Of a stretch of DNA of 64,000 nt, positions 25,969 to 34,872 are shown piece after piece (position 1 is the first letter of the stretch; the number at the start of each line of letters is the position of its first letter). This DNA is from CAWGQN01 sp963824885. Its GTDB lineage: Bacteria; Actinomycetota; Actinomycetes; Actinomycetales; Microbacteriaceae. The notes below the pieces were generated by a model, which was not told the origin of the DNA, searched no databases, and worked only from the letters and a program-made list of their open reading frames with translations. The position numbers and the translations under genes are program-made. The stretch is taken from contig CAWGQN010000008.1 in NCBI GenBank assembly GCA_963824885.1, forward strand, positions 56,952-120,951. Reading direction: 5' to 3'.

Positions 25969-27075
25969 GTGTCCCGTATTGTTGCCGTCAAGTCGGTGTT
26001 TCCAGAGTTTGTATCGACTCAAGCGAGCATCACCGCCGAATTGGCTCCGCTGATCACCTCAGACAGCGGTAAGCAAACAATTTTACGGCGAATTCACGAG
26101 TCGAGCGGAGTCCACACGAGACACACGGCTCTGCCACTCGAAGCGTATCGGACGCTTAATTCGTTTGAGGACACGAACGATCTTTTCGTGACACACGGCG
26201 CCGATCTTGCGGAGCGCGCGGTTCTCGACGCGCTGGCCGCGGCAGAAGTCGAACCACACGAAGTCGATTATTTCTTCTTCACGTCGGTCACGGGAATCGC
26301 TGCGCCATCGCTTGACGCGTCAATTGTCGAGCGGATTGGTTTGCGGGCCGATGTCAAGCGAGTTCCGTCATTCGGCCTCGGTTGCGTTGCGGGCGCGTCG
26401 GCGCTCGCGCGTGCACACGATTACCTTGTCGGTCACCCGCGCGAGGTTGCTCTCGTGGTTGCGGTCGAGTTGTGTTCGCTGACGGTTCAACGGGGTGACG
26501 ATTCGATGGCGAACATCGTTGCGAGCGGGCTTTTCGGCGATGGCGCGGCCGCAGCCGTGCTGGTCGGTTCCGAGAGACAACGCGATCATGCTGCTCGAGC
26601 TTGTGTTCCGGCGGTGGTGGCGACGTCGAGTCAGCTGTTTTCGGACACGGGCGACATGATTGGCTGGCGCGTCGGGTCGAGCGGTTTCAGCGTCGTGCTC
26701 TCGACGGGAGTGCCCGAGATCATAGAAAAGAATTTTGCCCGAACGGTCTCGAAGATCCTGGGCGACCACGACCTGACGACTCGCGATATCGATGTCTGGT
26801 TGGCGCACCCCGGTGGACCCAAGATTCTCGAGGCGTTCGAAAGCAGCCTCGCGTTGCACAAGGGAGAACTCGCTCGCAGCTGGTCATCGCTCGCCCGGGT
26901 CGGGAACCTCTCGTCAGTTTCGGTGTTGGACATCCTCGCCGAGGTGATCAGCTATGGCGCACACCCGAGTGCTGCTCGCGAGCCAATTTCGGCGGGATCC
27001 TACGGTTTGCTCTTCTCAGTCGGTCCCGGCGTGAGCGCCGAAGTCGTTCTCTTGAAGTGGCCAGACCTCGAATGA
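25969..27075 (+). CDS. Type III polyketide synthase (chalcone/alkylresorcinol synthase-like)
   Basis: A 368-residue homodimer-type ketosynthase that extends an acyl-CoA with malonyl-CoA units and cyclises the chain. The catalytic triad is present: Cys139 in FGLGCVAGA, His in WLAHPGGPKILEAF and Asn in RVGNLSSVSV. The protein is cytoplasmic. Its ATGA overlap with an ICMT-family methyltransferase and then a flavoprotein matches the srsA-srsB-srsC order of Streptomyces griseus. There SrsA makes alkylresorcinols, SrsB methylates them and SrsC oxidises them to quinones. The same phenolic-lipid pathway is inferred here; the starter chain is unknown. GTG start at 25969, 64 bases after the pnp terminator. 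Confidence 0.85.
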   Translation: MSRIVAVKSVFPEFVSTQASITAELAPLITSDSGKQTILRRIHESSGVHTRHTALPLEAYRTLNSFEDTNDLFVTHGADLAERAVLDALAAAEVEPHEVDYFFFTSVTGIAAPSLDASIVERIGLRADVKRVPSFGLGCVAGASALARAHDYLVGHPREVALVVAVELCSLTVQRGDDSMANIVASGLFGDGAAAAVLVGSERQRDHAARACVPAVVATSSQLFSDTGDMIGWRVGSSGFSVVLSTGVPEIIEKNFARTVSKILGDHDLTTRDIDVWLAHPGGPKILEAFESSLALHKGELARSWSSLARVGNLSSVSVLDILAEVISYGAHPSAAREPISAGSYGLLFSVGPGVSAEVVLLKWPDLE

Positions 27076-27626
27076 GTGTCGCGCTCTTCATCGCTCTCGT
27101 CGTCGCCACGGGTCTGGAACGCGTCGGAGAATTAGTCGTTTCAGCGCGAAACGCGGCGTGGTCCGTCGCGCGCGGCGGGACAGAATGCGGGCGGGGTCAC
27201 TTCCCCGCCATGGTCACCCTCCACGGCGGGCTTCTCGTCGGGTGTGTTGTCGAAGTGGTCATCGCGAATCGCCCGTTCTACGGATGGATCGGGTGGCCCA
27301 TGCTGGTCTTGGTGTTCGCGAGCCAGGCCCTTCGTTGGTGGTGCATTGCGTCACTGGGGCGGCAATGGAATACTCGCGTGATCGTGGTTCGCACGATGCC
27401 GCTTGTCACTCGGGGCCCGTATCGGTGGTTTCGTCATCCCAACTATCTCGCGGTCGTCATCGAGGGGTTTGCTTTGCCACTCGTGCACACCGCGTGGGTG
27501 ACGGCCCTCGTGTTCAGCGTGCTGAATGCACTGTTGCTTTTCGCAATCCGAATTCCGTGCGAAAATCGGTGCCTTGATGCGGTCGTTGCGGCGCCCTCGA
27601 CCCACCCCTCACGCGGATCATGGTAG
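27072..27626 (+). CDS. Isoprenylcysteine carboxyl methyltransferase (ICMT)-family protein
   Basis: A 184-residue membrane methyltransferase with about four or five hydrophobic segments. The C-terminal ICMT signature is visible: Gly-Pro-Tyr-Arg-Trp-Phe-Arg-His-Pro-Asn-Tyr (residues about 115-126), where SAM is bound, followed by a hydrophobic helix. Its ATG overlaps the polyketide synthase stop (ATGA), and its end overlaps the flavoprotein start by 7 bases. In this context it most likely methylates a phenolic hydroxyl of the polyketide product, as SrsB does, rather than an isoprenylcysteine. Confidence 0.82.
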   Translation: MSVALFIALVVATGLERVGELVVSARNAAWSVARGGTECGRGHFPAMVTLHGGLLVGCVVEVVIANRPFYGWIGWPMLVLVFASQALRWWCIASLGRQWNTRVIVVRTMPLVTRGPYRWFRHPNYLAVVIEGFALPLVHTAWVTALVFSVLNALLLFAIRIPCENRCLDAVVAAPSTHPSRGSW

Positions 27627-28744
27627 CGAATGACTTGGACGTTCTGGTCGCGGGAGGCGGCCCAATTGGCCTCGCGATTGCGATTGAAGCACGCTTACGG
27701 GGAATCGATGTTGCAATAATCGAGCCGCGACCGGGTCCGATCGACAAAGCGTGCGGAGAAGGTCTCATGCCGGGCGCCGTAGAGGCGCTTGCCCGCTTGG
27801 GTGTGCATCCGGCGGGGCACACGCTCGAGGGCATTCGGTATTGCGACGCTCGGCGCTCGGTTGACTATCATTTTGCGCGCGGATCTGGTCTCGGCGTGCG
27901 TCGCACGGCGTTGCATGCCGCTCTCGTCACGAGGGCGCGCGATCTCGGGGTTGGCTGGAAAAGTGGTCGGGTAGCCGGACTGGCTCAAGATAACGACGGC
28001 GTCGTGGTCACGGTGCGACCGGCAGCGGAGTCGGCGGTGTCTCGAGGGTCCCGCGCGACCGGGCGCGAGACCGCGTCTTTTCTCGAGCGTCCGGAGGAGA
28101 ACATGAGGGCGCGTTGGTTGCTCGCGGCCGACGGACTGCACTCGACTCTTCGTCGGCATCTCGGGGTTGAGCAGGAGTCACGATTGCCGAGAAATCGGCG
28201 CCGCTTTGGCCTACGCGCGCATTATCGGGTCGAGCCGTGGTCGAGTCTCGTCGAAGTGCACTGGAGTGCCGACGCAGAAGCGTATGTCACTCCCGTGGGT
28301 GCGAACCTCGTTGGAGTAGCAATACTCGCGCGCGCTGGCGAGGCGTTCGAAGCGCGAGTGGCCCCGATTTCATCACTCAATGATCGTTTGGCCGATGCAG
28401 CCGTTGTTAATACTGTGCGCGGGGCTGGTCCGCTTGATCAACGAGCTACGCGCCGAGTCGTTGGGCGAGTGCTTCTTGTGGGTGATGCCGCGGGCTACGT
28501 GGACGCTCTCACGGGTGAGGGCCTTCGCGTCGGATTCGCTCAAGCGCGAGCCGCAATCGATGCGATTACCGCGGCGAATCCCGACCACTATGAGCACGCG
28601 TGGCTTCGTGTCACTCGCGACTATCGAATGCTGACACGTGGACTCGTTGCACTCGCGCGGTCGCCAATGCGGCGCGCGCTCGTGCCGGCGGCCTCGGCAC
28701 TTCCCGGGGTGTTTGGTTCTGTCATTGAACGACTGGCTCGCTAG
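27620..28744 (+). CDS. FAD-dependent monooxygenase / oxidoreductase
   Basis: A 374-residue flavoprotein of the aromatic hydroxylase / geranylgeranyl reductase superfamily. The Rossmann FAD motif GGGPIGLAIAIEARLRG starts near residue 12. The FAD ribose/pyrophosphate motif GRVLLVGDAAGYVDALTGEGL lies near residue 285. The LAADGLHSTLRRHLG block suits aromatic hydroxylases. It is the last gene of a tightly overlapping operon after a type III polyketide synthase and a methyltransferase. This suggests that it hydroxylates or oxidises the phenolic lipid to a quinone, as SrsC does. Confidence 0.83.
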   Translation: MVANDLDVLVAGGGPIGLAIAIEARLRGIDVAIIEPRPGPIDKACGEGLMPGAVEALARLGVHPAGHTLEGIRYCDARRSVDYHFARGSGLGVRRTALHAALVTRARDLGVGWKSGRVAGLAQDNDGVVVTVRPAAESAVSRGSRATGRETASFLERPEENMRARWLLAADGLHSTLRRHLGVEQESRLPRNRRRFGLRAHYRVEPWSSLVEVHWSADAEAYVTPVGANLVGVAILARAGEAFEARVAPISSLNDRLADAAVVNTVRGAGPLDQRATRRVVGRVLLVGDAAGYVDALTGEGLRVGFAQARAAIDAITAANPDHYEHAWLRVTRDYRMLTRGLVALARSPMRRALVPAASALPGVFGSVIERLAR

Positions 28745-28855
28745 GATCGCGTCGCAAAGCCGAGCCCTCGTGGTAAAATCAGAGTGCTGTCTGGTTTGTG
28801 TTTGCCCAACGCACGAACCGTCGCCGTAGGCGGGCAAGCGGGGGAGGTGGGCGCC

Positions 28856-29902
28856 GTGACTCAAGAGGTTTCTGATCCTTCGGTTGGCGCGGCCCAGTCC
28901 GCTACCGATGGTGCTTTCGCGGCGGAAGTCCGCCCACCGCACCCTTCGTTTCCCACCGATGTTCCGTCGCCACCGTGTTCTGACGGTCGGAGGCACGTCG
29001 ACGAGACCGACTTGACGGTATTTCCGCTCTCACTCGGTATCAGCAGCTTGGGCTCGTGCGCGGATGACGGGGAGCGATGTAGCATCCTTGATCGTTTCAT
29101 CGAACTCGGCGGGAACGTCATTGATGCCGCGGACGCTCAAGATACGAGTCAAGCAGAGAAATTTGTCGGTCGGTGGATGCGAAAACGCGGCAATCGCGAC
29201 GGCGTTATCATTTCCACGAGCATCGGTCGTCGACACGGGCACGATGGCTTGGCGCCTCGAGCAGTCACCGCGGCGGTGAACGGGTCGCTCTCGGCCTTGA
29301 ATGTCGATCATCTCGATATTCTTTTTTTTGACGGAGATGACGTGACTGTTCCTATCGAAGACAGTCTCGCGGCTGCCGACCAATTGGTGTCAAGTGGCAA
29401 GGTTCGCTACCTTGCCGCCGCCGGATATTCTGCGTCCCGGCTTATGGAGGCCCGAATTCTGTCGGCGCACGGCTTCGCCAAGTTTGTCGCGATTCGCACA
29501 CCGTACAGTCTGCTGGAACGCCGCGGGTTCGAAGGGGACCTGGCGCTTGTCGCTCACGCGCAGCGTCTTGCGGTGCTTCCGTGCGCGCCTTTGTCCTCGG
29601 TTTTTATGTCGGCCGAAACGCGCCTCCATCGACCCGGTAGTGACGCGCCAATCGGGTCGCCTCGCGCGCGGCGAGTGGCCCACCGGAGTGCGCGCGTGCG
29701 GGCCGCACTCGATGTGATCGCGGGCCAAGATGGATTTTCGGTGTCGTCGGTCGCCCTCGCGTGGTTGCTCGCAAAACCCAACGTTCTCATGCCCGTCATG
29801 AGCGTTCGCGACCCCGATCGGCTTGCCGGCCTCATGGTCGCGCCAAACATTCGTTTGACGCGTAGTCACGTGCTCGACCTTGATCGGGTTTCCGCGTATT
29901 AG
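28856..29902 (+). CDS. Aldo/keto reductase-fold protein lacking most catalytic residues
   Basis: About 348 residues, aligned throughout with actinobacterial aldo/keto reductases: GRWMRKRGNRD, the SLSALNVDHLDIL strand, VPIEDSLAAADQLVSSGKVRYLAA and a C-terminal VALAWLLAKPNVLMPV. The catalytic Asp is present (D90), but Tyr is Gln95, Lys is Ser122 and His is Asp159. A normal NADPH-dependent carbonyl reduction is therefore unlikely; it may be a pseudoenzyme with a binding or regulatory role. The GTG at 28856 follows a GGGGGAGG site. About 60 residues of disordered sequence precede the barrel. It stands 111 bases after the flavoprotein gene. Confidence 0.78.
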   Translation: MTQEVSDPSVGAAQSATDGAFAAEVRPPHPSFPTDVPSPPCSDGRRHVDETDLTVFPLSLGISSLGSCADDGERCSILDRFIELGGNVIDAADAQDTSQAEKFVGRWMRKRGNRDGVIISTSIGRRHGHDGLAPRAVTAAVNGSLSALNVDHLDILFFDGDDVTVPIEDSLAAADQLVSSGKVRYLAAAGYSASRLMEARILSAHGFAKFVAIRTPYSLLERRGFEGDLALVAHAQRLAVLPCAPLSSVFMSAETRLHRPGSDAPIGSPRARRVAHRSARVRAALDVIAGQDGFSVSSVALAWLLAKPNVLMPVMSVRDPDRLAGLMVAPNIRLTRSHVLDLDRVSAY

Positions 29903-29984
29903 ATTCGGCCGATCTCGGGTACGAGGCAGCATTACGGTTCGTGGCCTAGGCTGGTTCAGCTCATGTCTCACGGAAAGGCCGCTG

Positions 29985-30587
29985 GTGTCTCACTACATCT
30001 ACCTGGTTCGCCACGGTGAACAACAAGACGCAGAACACGGCTTGCCCGATGGGCCACTCTCGAGTCGCGGCGCTCGTCAGGCGACTCTCATTGCCGAACG
30101 ACTCGGCGGGGTTCAATTTACCGGGGCGTGGCATTCGCCGCTCAAGCGTGCAGCCGAGACGGCGGGCATTGTTGCGGCACGCTTGCCGTCGGTCAAACCG
30201 GAACCCTCGGCATTGCTCTTCGATTGCATTCCGTCGGGGCCGATGCCCGACATGCCCAAGGGCTTCGACGCATTCTTCGGATCCGTGACTCAAGCGGAGA
30301 TTGACGCGGGGCGGGCCCAAATGGACGATGCCGTGAGCGAATTCCTCGCGCCCAGCGTGGGAGACCGCCACGATCTATTGATCACGCACAATTTCGTTGT
30401 GGGATGGTTTGTGCGCGAAGTCTTCAACGCTCCCGATTGGCGCTGGTTGGGCGTGAATCAGGCAAATTGCGGATTGACGATTATTCGGGTGCGCTCGGCC
30501 AAGCCGCCCGTACTCGTGGTTCACAATGACTTGGCGCACCTTCCCGTCGAGTTGCGGACCGGCTTACCCGAGCCGCAACCGATATAA
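29985..30587 (+). CDS. Histidine phosphatase family protein
   Basis: A 200-residue member of the phosphoglycerate mutase-like histidine phosphatase superfamily. The phosphohistidine motif LVRHGEQ is at the N-terminus, the binding Arg is in HSPLKRAAET, and the second catalytic His is in LITHNFVVGW. The substrate is not evident. GTG at 29985 follows GGAAAGG; the residues encoded further upstream do not resemble the family. Hairpins follow the stop. Confidence 0.85.
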   Translation: MSHYIYLVRHGEQQDAEHGLPDGPLSSRGARQATLIAERLGGVQFTGAWHSPLKRAAETAGIVAARLPSVKPEPSALLFDCIPSGPMPDMPKGFDAFFGSVTQAEIDAGRAQMDDAVSEFLAPSVGDRHDLLITHNFVVGWFVREVFNAPDWRWLGVNQANCGLTIIRVRSAKPPVLVVHNDLAHLPVELRTGLPEPQPI

Positions 30588-30599
30588 CCGCGATGTGGT

Positions 30600-30645
30600 C
30601 GGGGCTCAACCCCGTGCGTTCTCGCCGAGCCGGCAACTCTCGGCG
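30600..30645 (+). terminator. Two hairpins between the phosphatase gene and dapB
   Basis: Positions 30600-30604 pair with 30610-30614 (5 bp, loop CTCAA). Positions 30623-30629 pair with 30639-30645 (7 bp, 9-base loop). There is no T run. They probably end the phosphatase transcript 40 bases before dapB. Confidence 0.45.
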
Positions 30646-30684
30646 GATGACACGTGGCGCCCCGCGCATTGGTAGATTGTCCCC

Positions 30685-31494
30685 ATGGCAACACGCGTCG
30701 CAATCGTCGGTTCAACCGGTAAATTGGGACGATTGGCGACGCGACTCGTCGAAGAATCGTCCGATTACGAGCTCTTCGCGTCGCTCAACTCGCGTAGTTC
30801 GCTCGACGACATGGTGGGCGCCGACCTCGTCTTCGAGGCAACTCGCCCGTCGGTCAGCCCGTCAATCGTCGAATTCGCCGCACGCCGCGGGATCAACGCC
30901 CTCGTGGGTACCTCAGGCTGGTCACATGACCGCGTCGCAGCTTTACAACAACAGCTGGTTGGCGTTCACGCCGGTGTTATCATCGTGCCAAATTTTTCCA
31001 TTGGGTCAGTCGTCGCGACGGCGCTCTCAACCGTTGCCGCGCAATTCTTCGATTCAATTGAAATTGTCGAGACGCACGGAGAAAAAAAAGTCGACTCACC
31101 GTCGGGTACCGCGGTCCGCACGGCGGAACTGATTGCGAGGGCACGCGGCAAGCGGGGGCCTCTCGTTGCTCCGCACTCCGACCAGCGGGGTCGGGGAGCG
31201 TGCGTGGACGGTGTTCCCGTGCACAGCCTCAGAATGCCCGGAAGCGGAGCTCGACAGCGCGTGCACTTTGGCGGAACCGGGGAGTCGCTGACGATTGGTC
31301 ACGATACCGTTTCGCAACGAGCATACGAGGCCGGAATCGTCCTCGCCCTCGACGCCGCGCGGGAGGCAACCGGGGTGACCGTCGGTTTGGATTCTCTCCT
31401 TGATATTCGCTCGGTATTCTTGTCACTCGGTCGCGACGATGCGCTCGGAGTAGCCGGTTCAACCGACGCATTTCCGCAGCCTGCCCGCTCGTGA
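30685..31494 (+). CDS. dapB: 4-hydroxy-tetrahydrodipicolinate reductase
   Basis: Second dedicated step of lysine and diaminopimelate synthesis, using NAD(P)H. The N-terminal nucleotide motif is VAIVGSTGKLGR. The C-terminal catalytic loop ETHGEKKVDSPSGTA contains His131 and Lys135, equivalent to E. coli His159 and Lys163. The second His of the usual His-His pair is Gly132 here. About 269 residues, a normal length. dapA lies 2.4 kb downstream and dapF elsewhere in the window. The stop overlaps the next gene as GTGA. Confidence 0.9.
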   Translation: MATRVAIVGSTGKLGRLATRLVEESSDYELFASLNSRSSLDDMVGADLVFEATRPSVSPSIVEFAARRGINALVGTSGWSHDRVAALQQQLVGVHAGVIIVPNFSIGSVVATALSTVAAQFFDSIEIVETHGEKKVDSPSGTAVRTAELIARARGKRGPLVAPHSDQRGRGACVDGVPVHSLRMPGSGARQRVHFGGTGESLTIGHDTVSQRAYEAGIVLALDAAREATGVTVGLDSLLDIRSVFLSLGRDDALGVAGSTDAFPQPARS

Positions 31495-31982
31495 GAGTCC
31501 GCTTTTCCGTCGTCCTCATGGCGGTGGTTCTGGTCCTCTATCTCGCGCTCGTCGGCCAACGCGCGATTGCATTGGTGTCAACCGGAGTGCCAATTGCGAT
31601 TGCAATGGGGTCTGCGCTCGTTGTCTTGCCGGGTGTAGGCGCGTGGGCTCTCGGTCGAGAACTCCTCTTTGGCGTGCGCGCGGGGCGACTCGTCCAAACC
31701 CTCGCAGACGAGGGTGCCCTGCCGGAATTCCTCGAACGGATGCATTCTCCGGGACGCGCGAACCGCGCGGTCGCGAATGCTGCATTCGCTAACGTGCGGT
31801 CCGGCGTCGAATCGGACCCAAACAGCTGGCGGGCGTGGTGCTGCCTCGGGATCGCCTATAACGAGAGCGGTGATCGTCGGCGGGCTCGCCGATCGATTCG
31901 ACGAGCCATCGATTTGGCTCGCGATTCGAGTCGACAGGCTGACTCCAGCGTCACGCGCGCGCAGCCGCGAGTTCGGCGATAA
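31491..31982 (+). CDS. Membrane protein with a TPR-like C-terminus
   Basis: A 163-residue protein with two hydrophobic helices at the N-terminus (about 7-25 and 30-50). A soluble region containing SWRAWCCLGIAYNESGDRRRA follows, which reads as one tetratricopeptide unit. The GTG start overlaps the dapB stop (GTGA), so the two genes are probably cotranslated. Homologous small proteins are found beside dapB in related bacteria, from memory; their function is unknown. Its end overlaps the convergent epimerase gene by about 30 bases. Confidence 0.72.
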   Translation: MRVRFSVVLMAVVLVLYLALVGQRAIALVSTGVPIAIAMGSALVVLPGVGAWALGRELLFGVRAGRLVQTLADEGALPEFLERMHSPGRANRAVANAAFANVRSGVESDPNSWRAWCCLGIAYNESGDRRRARRSIRRAIDLARDSSRQADSSVTRAQPRVRR

Positions 31983-32856
31983 GCGAGTCTATTGCGTCGT
32001 CAACGGTTCGATCTCGAAAGACGAATCCGTCGTCGAGAAGTCGCTGCGGGACAACCTTTTGGCTTGACAACAAGAGTTCGCGCGCCGCGTCACGCAACAC
32101 AAATGTGAGGGCGTTCTCAGGAATTGCGAGAGCGAACGGACGGTGCACGTCGGTTGCTAGCCGCCGGAAGAGTCGGTTAGCCGTCGCGGGGTTCGGTCCG
32201 ACAAGGTTGACGGGGCCGCTCAGGGTCGACGTGAGCATGTGGCGCAGAGCAGCCGCTTCGTCGTAGCGGCTTATCCAGGGCCAATATTGGCCGCCCGAAC
32301 CGAGGGGGCCGGCGAGGCCCGCGCGCGCAAGCCGCAAGAGCGGTTTGAGCGCGCCGCCCGGCCCAATAACGAGTCCTGTCCGCGCCGTGACGACGCGCGT
32401 GGTTTCGGGTGCGAGGTGAGCCGCGGATTCCCACGCGCGAACCACGTCGGGCAAGAATCCGACGCCCGGGCGCGCGTCCTCGGTGAGCCGCACGCCGGGT
32501 TGGTCGCCATAAATTCCCACGGCAGATGCACTCACGAACACCCGCGGCGGCACATCGACCATGCGCATGGCAGCGGTTAGGGTCTGAGTCGCGTGAACTC
32601 GCGAATCGAGGATTGCTGTGCGGCGGCGGCGAGTCCAGGGCAACCGATTGAGGGAGGATCCCGACAAGTTGACAACCGCGTCGACGTGTTCAAGAAGGCG
32701 GCTATCTAGGATTCGCGCGGCGGGAGCCCAGTTGTGCTCCATTTTCGTGCGAGGCTCACGTCGTACCAAAGTGTGCACCGTGTGGCCGTGATCCGTGAGT
32801 TGGCGACACAGTTCGGTTCCAATGAATCCCGATGCGCCTGACACAAGAACAGACAT
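31951..32856 (-). CDS. TIGR01777-family NAD-dependent epimerase/dehydratase
   Basis: About 301 residues of extended short-chain dehydrogenase type. The N-terminal SVLVSGASGFIGTELCRQL binds NAD(P). VNLSGSSLNRLPW, the FVSASAVGIYGD block (Ser and Tyr of the active site) and RTGLVIGPGGALKPLL are signatures of the TIGR01777 (YfcH-like, SulA-named) group. The C-terminal DUF1731-type end (FVLRDAARELLLSSQKVVPQRLLDDGFVF) is present. Substrate unknown. I start at the ATG of MSVLVSG; 15 further upstream residues are possible but lie outside the fold. Confidence 0.85.
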   Translation of the reverse strand: MSVLVSGASGFIGTELCRQLTDHGHTVHTLVRREPRTKMEHNWAPAARILDSRLLEHVDAVVNLSGSSLNRLPWTRRRRTAILDSRVHATQTLTAAMRMVDVPPRVFVSASAVGIYGDQPGVRLTEDARPGVGFLPDVVRAWESAAHLAPETTRVVTARTGLVIGPGGALKPLLRLARAGLAGPLGSGGQYWPWISRYDEAAALRHMLTSTLSGPVNLVGPNPATANRLFRRLATDVHRPFALAIPENALTFVLRDAARELLLSSQKVVPQRLLDDGFVFRDRTVDDAIDSLIAELAAARA

Positions 32857-33074
32857 CGTGCTCGTCGCGGGGAGCTGGTGGCTCGCTCGCAGACTCGTCA
32901 TTCTGTACCTCTCGGTCGAGTCGCGCTTTGTGTGCGCTTCGCGAATCCACCCTAGTCGGACCCTGTGCAGCCCCCACGAGAGTTGTCGTATCGCGTGCGA
33001 GTGTCACACGCGTACCACATGGGATTTGGCGCGGCACAAGACCACCGCTCGCGTGACGGGCTATCGTAATTGCC

Positions 33075-33812
33075 GTGAACGACATCACTTTCCGATCCGA
33101 CATGACCGTTGAGCTCGTTCGCGCGAGTGCTCACGACAGCGACGTGCTTTTTGCCGCGCGCGTGTCGACAAAGGGGGAGCAATCCCTCGTGTCAGACCGC
33201 CTCGACGGGACCGAGACGGAGACCGACGCGAATCGCAATCGCGGCCTCATCAACTACCTCATGCGTGATCGCCATGGTTCTCCTTTCGAGCACAACTCGA
33301 TGACCTTTTACGTTCACGCGCCCATTTTTGTTTTTCGCGAGTTCATGCGTCACCGGATCGCGTCGTACAACGAAGAGTCGGGGCGATATCGAGAACTCGA
33401 TCCGGTTTTTTACCGCCCCGCGGCAGATCGCAAGCTTGTGCAAGTGGGTAAACCGGGTTCGTACGAATTTCTCGCGGGTTCGGCAGAACAATCGGCGCTC
33501 GTCACTCAACAAGCGAGCGAGGTGTCTCAACTCGCGTTCGATTCGTATCGGCGAATGCTCGAGGCTGGAGTTGCTCGCGAAGTAGCACGGATTGTGCTTC
33601 CGTTGAATATTTATTCGTCAATGTATGTGACGATGAATTCGCGCTCGCTCATGAATTTTCTTGCTTTGCGAACCAAGCGAGAGGGGTCGCAATTTCCATC
33701 GTTTCCGCAGCGTGAAATTGAAATGTGCGCCGAACAAATGGAGGAATTGTGGGTGAACCTCATGCCTCTGACGGCGGCCGCGTTCAACGACAACGGTCGG
33801 GTGGCGCCTTAG
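33075..33812 (+). CDS. thyX: FAD-dependent thymidylate synthase ThyX
   Basis: Makes dTMP from dUMP using methylene-tetrahydrofolate and FAD. The ThyX signature RHRIASYNEESGRY is intact, and the HGSPFEHNSMTFYV block and the ROS-like MNSRSLMNFLALR block follow the family. 245 residues, GTG start. Placement between dapB and dapA is usual for actinobacteria. No thyA is seen in the window, so this may be the cell's main dTMP route, but that cannot be judged from 64 kb. Confidence 0.95.
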   Translation: MNDITFRSDMTVELVRASAHDSDVLFAARVSTKGEQSLVSDRLDGTETETDANRNRGLINYLMRDRHGSPFEHNSMTFYVHAPIFVFREFMRHRIASYNEESGRYRELDPVFYRPAADRKLVQVGKPGSYEFLAGSAEQSALVTQQASEVSQLAFDSYRRMLEAGVAREVARIVLPLNIYSSMYVTMNSRSLMNFLALRTKREGSQFPSFPQREIEMCAEQMEELWVNLMPLTAAAFNDNGRVAP

Positions 33813-33876
33813 CGAACGCTCGCGTGAGGCCGCGCGTGTTCGCGCGACGCGTCCGCGACGGGATACGCTGTGACGA

Positions 33877-34854
33877 GTGTTAGACGTTCCGAATCCATTT
33901 GGCCAAGTGCTCGTCGCCCTCGTTACCCCGTTCACGAGCGACGGTGAAGTCGATTGGTCGAGCGTCGAAAAGCACATTGACGATGTCGTCGTTGCTGGCG
34001 CGGACGGTATCGTCGTGTCGGGGACGACCGGTGAAACGAGCACCCTCACTGATCCCGAAAAGGTTCGGCTCGTCGAGGTCGGTAAGGCCGTTGCGGGTGG
34101 TCGCGCAAAAATCCTCACGGGTGGGGGATCTAATGAAACCGCTCACGCAATCGAGCTGGCCACGAAGAGTGCGCGTGCGGGTGCGGACGGAAACATGGTC
34201 GTCACGCCGTATTACAATAAGCCCACTCAAGCGGGAATATTAACGCACTTCCGCATGGTCGCCGATGCGACCGATTTGCCCGTGATTCTCTACGACATTC
34301 CGGGGCGCACGGGAACTCCGATTGCGTATCAAACAATCCTGCGCGCAGCGGAGCACCCTAATATTCTGGCCGTCAAAGACGCGAAAGGCGATCTGAGCGA
34401 GGTCAGCAGAGTCACTAATCAAACCGATTTACTGTACTTTGCGGGCGACGATGCAAGCGTACTTCCCATTGTGGCGATTGGCGCGGTCGGTTTAATTGGC
34501 GTGACGGCAAACGTCGCGACGGCTGCCTATCGAACACTCATGAACGCGGTGAACGCAAATGACCTCGCGACGGCGACCGGTATTCACAAGGAACTCGAGC
34601 CGCTCGTTCGAGCGATCATGACGCACGTTCCCGGTACCGTTGCGACGAAATATATTTTGCACGGAGTGGGCCGAATCGCGAATCCACGCGTCAGACTGCC
34701 CCTTGTTGGACCCGAAGACGACGAAGCCGCACGCATTGAAAACGACTTTGGCTTGGTTCGCAACCTCGTCGGCATGACCGCCGCACCCTTCCGGCCCGAT
34801 CGAATTGCCGCCGGTGGCGGGGCGCTTCCGCGCATCGCCGGCACCACTCGCTAG
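33877..34854 (+). CDS. dapA: 4-hydroxy-tetrahydrodipicolinate synthase
   Basis: First committed step of lysine and diaminopimelate synthesis, condensing pyruvate with aspartate semialdehyde. The (beta/alpha)8 lyase has GTTGETSTLTDPEK, PYYNKPTQ with the relay Tyr, YDIPGRTG, and the Schiff-base Lys167 in AVKDAKGD. About 325 residues, slightly longer than usual because of a C-terminal tail. It is followed after 18 bases by the RNase J gene, the conserved actinobacterial pair. Confidence 0.94.
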   Translation: MLDVPNPFGQVLVALVTPFTSDGEVDWSSVEKHIDDVVVAGADGIVVSGTTGETSTLTDPEKVRLVEVGKAVAGGRAKILTGGGSNETAHAIELATKSARAGADGNMVVTPYYNKPTQAGILTHFRMVADATDLPVILYDIPGRTGTPIAYQTILRAAEHPNILAVKDAKGDLSEVSRVTNQTDLLYFAGDDASVLPIVAIGAVGLIGVTANVATAAYRTLMNAVNANDLATATGIHKELEPLVRAIMTHVPGTVATKYILHGVGRIANPRVRLPLVGPEDDEAARIENDFGLVRNLVGMTAAPFRPDRIAAGGGALPRIAGTTR

Positions 34855-34872
34855 ATTACTCGAGGAGGGCGA

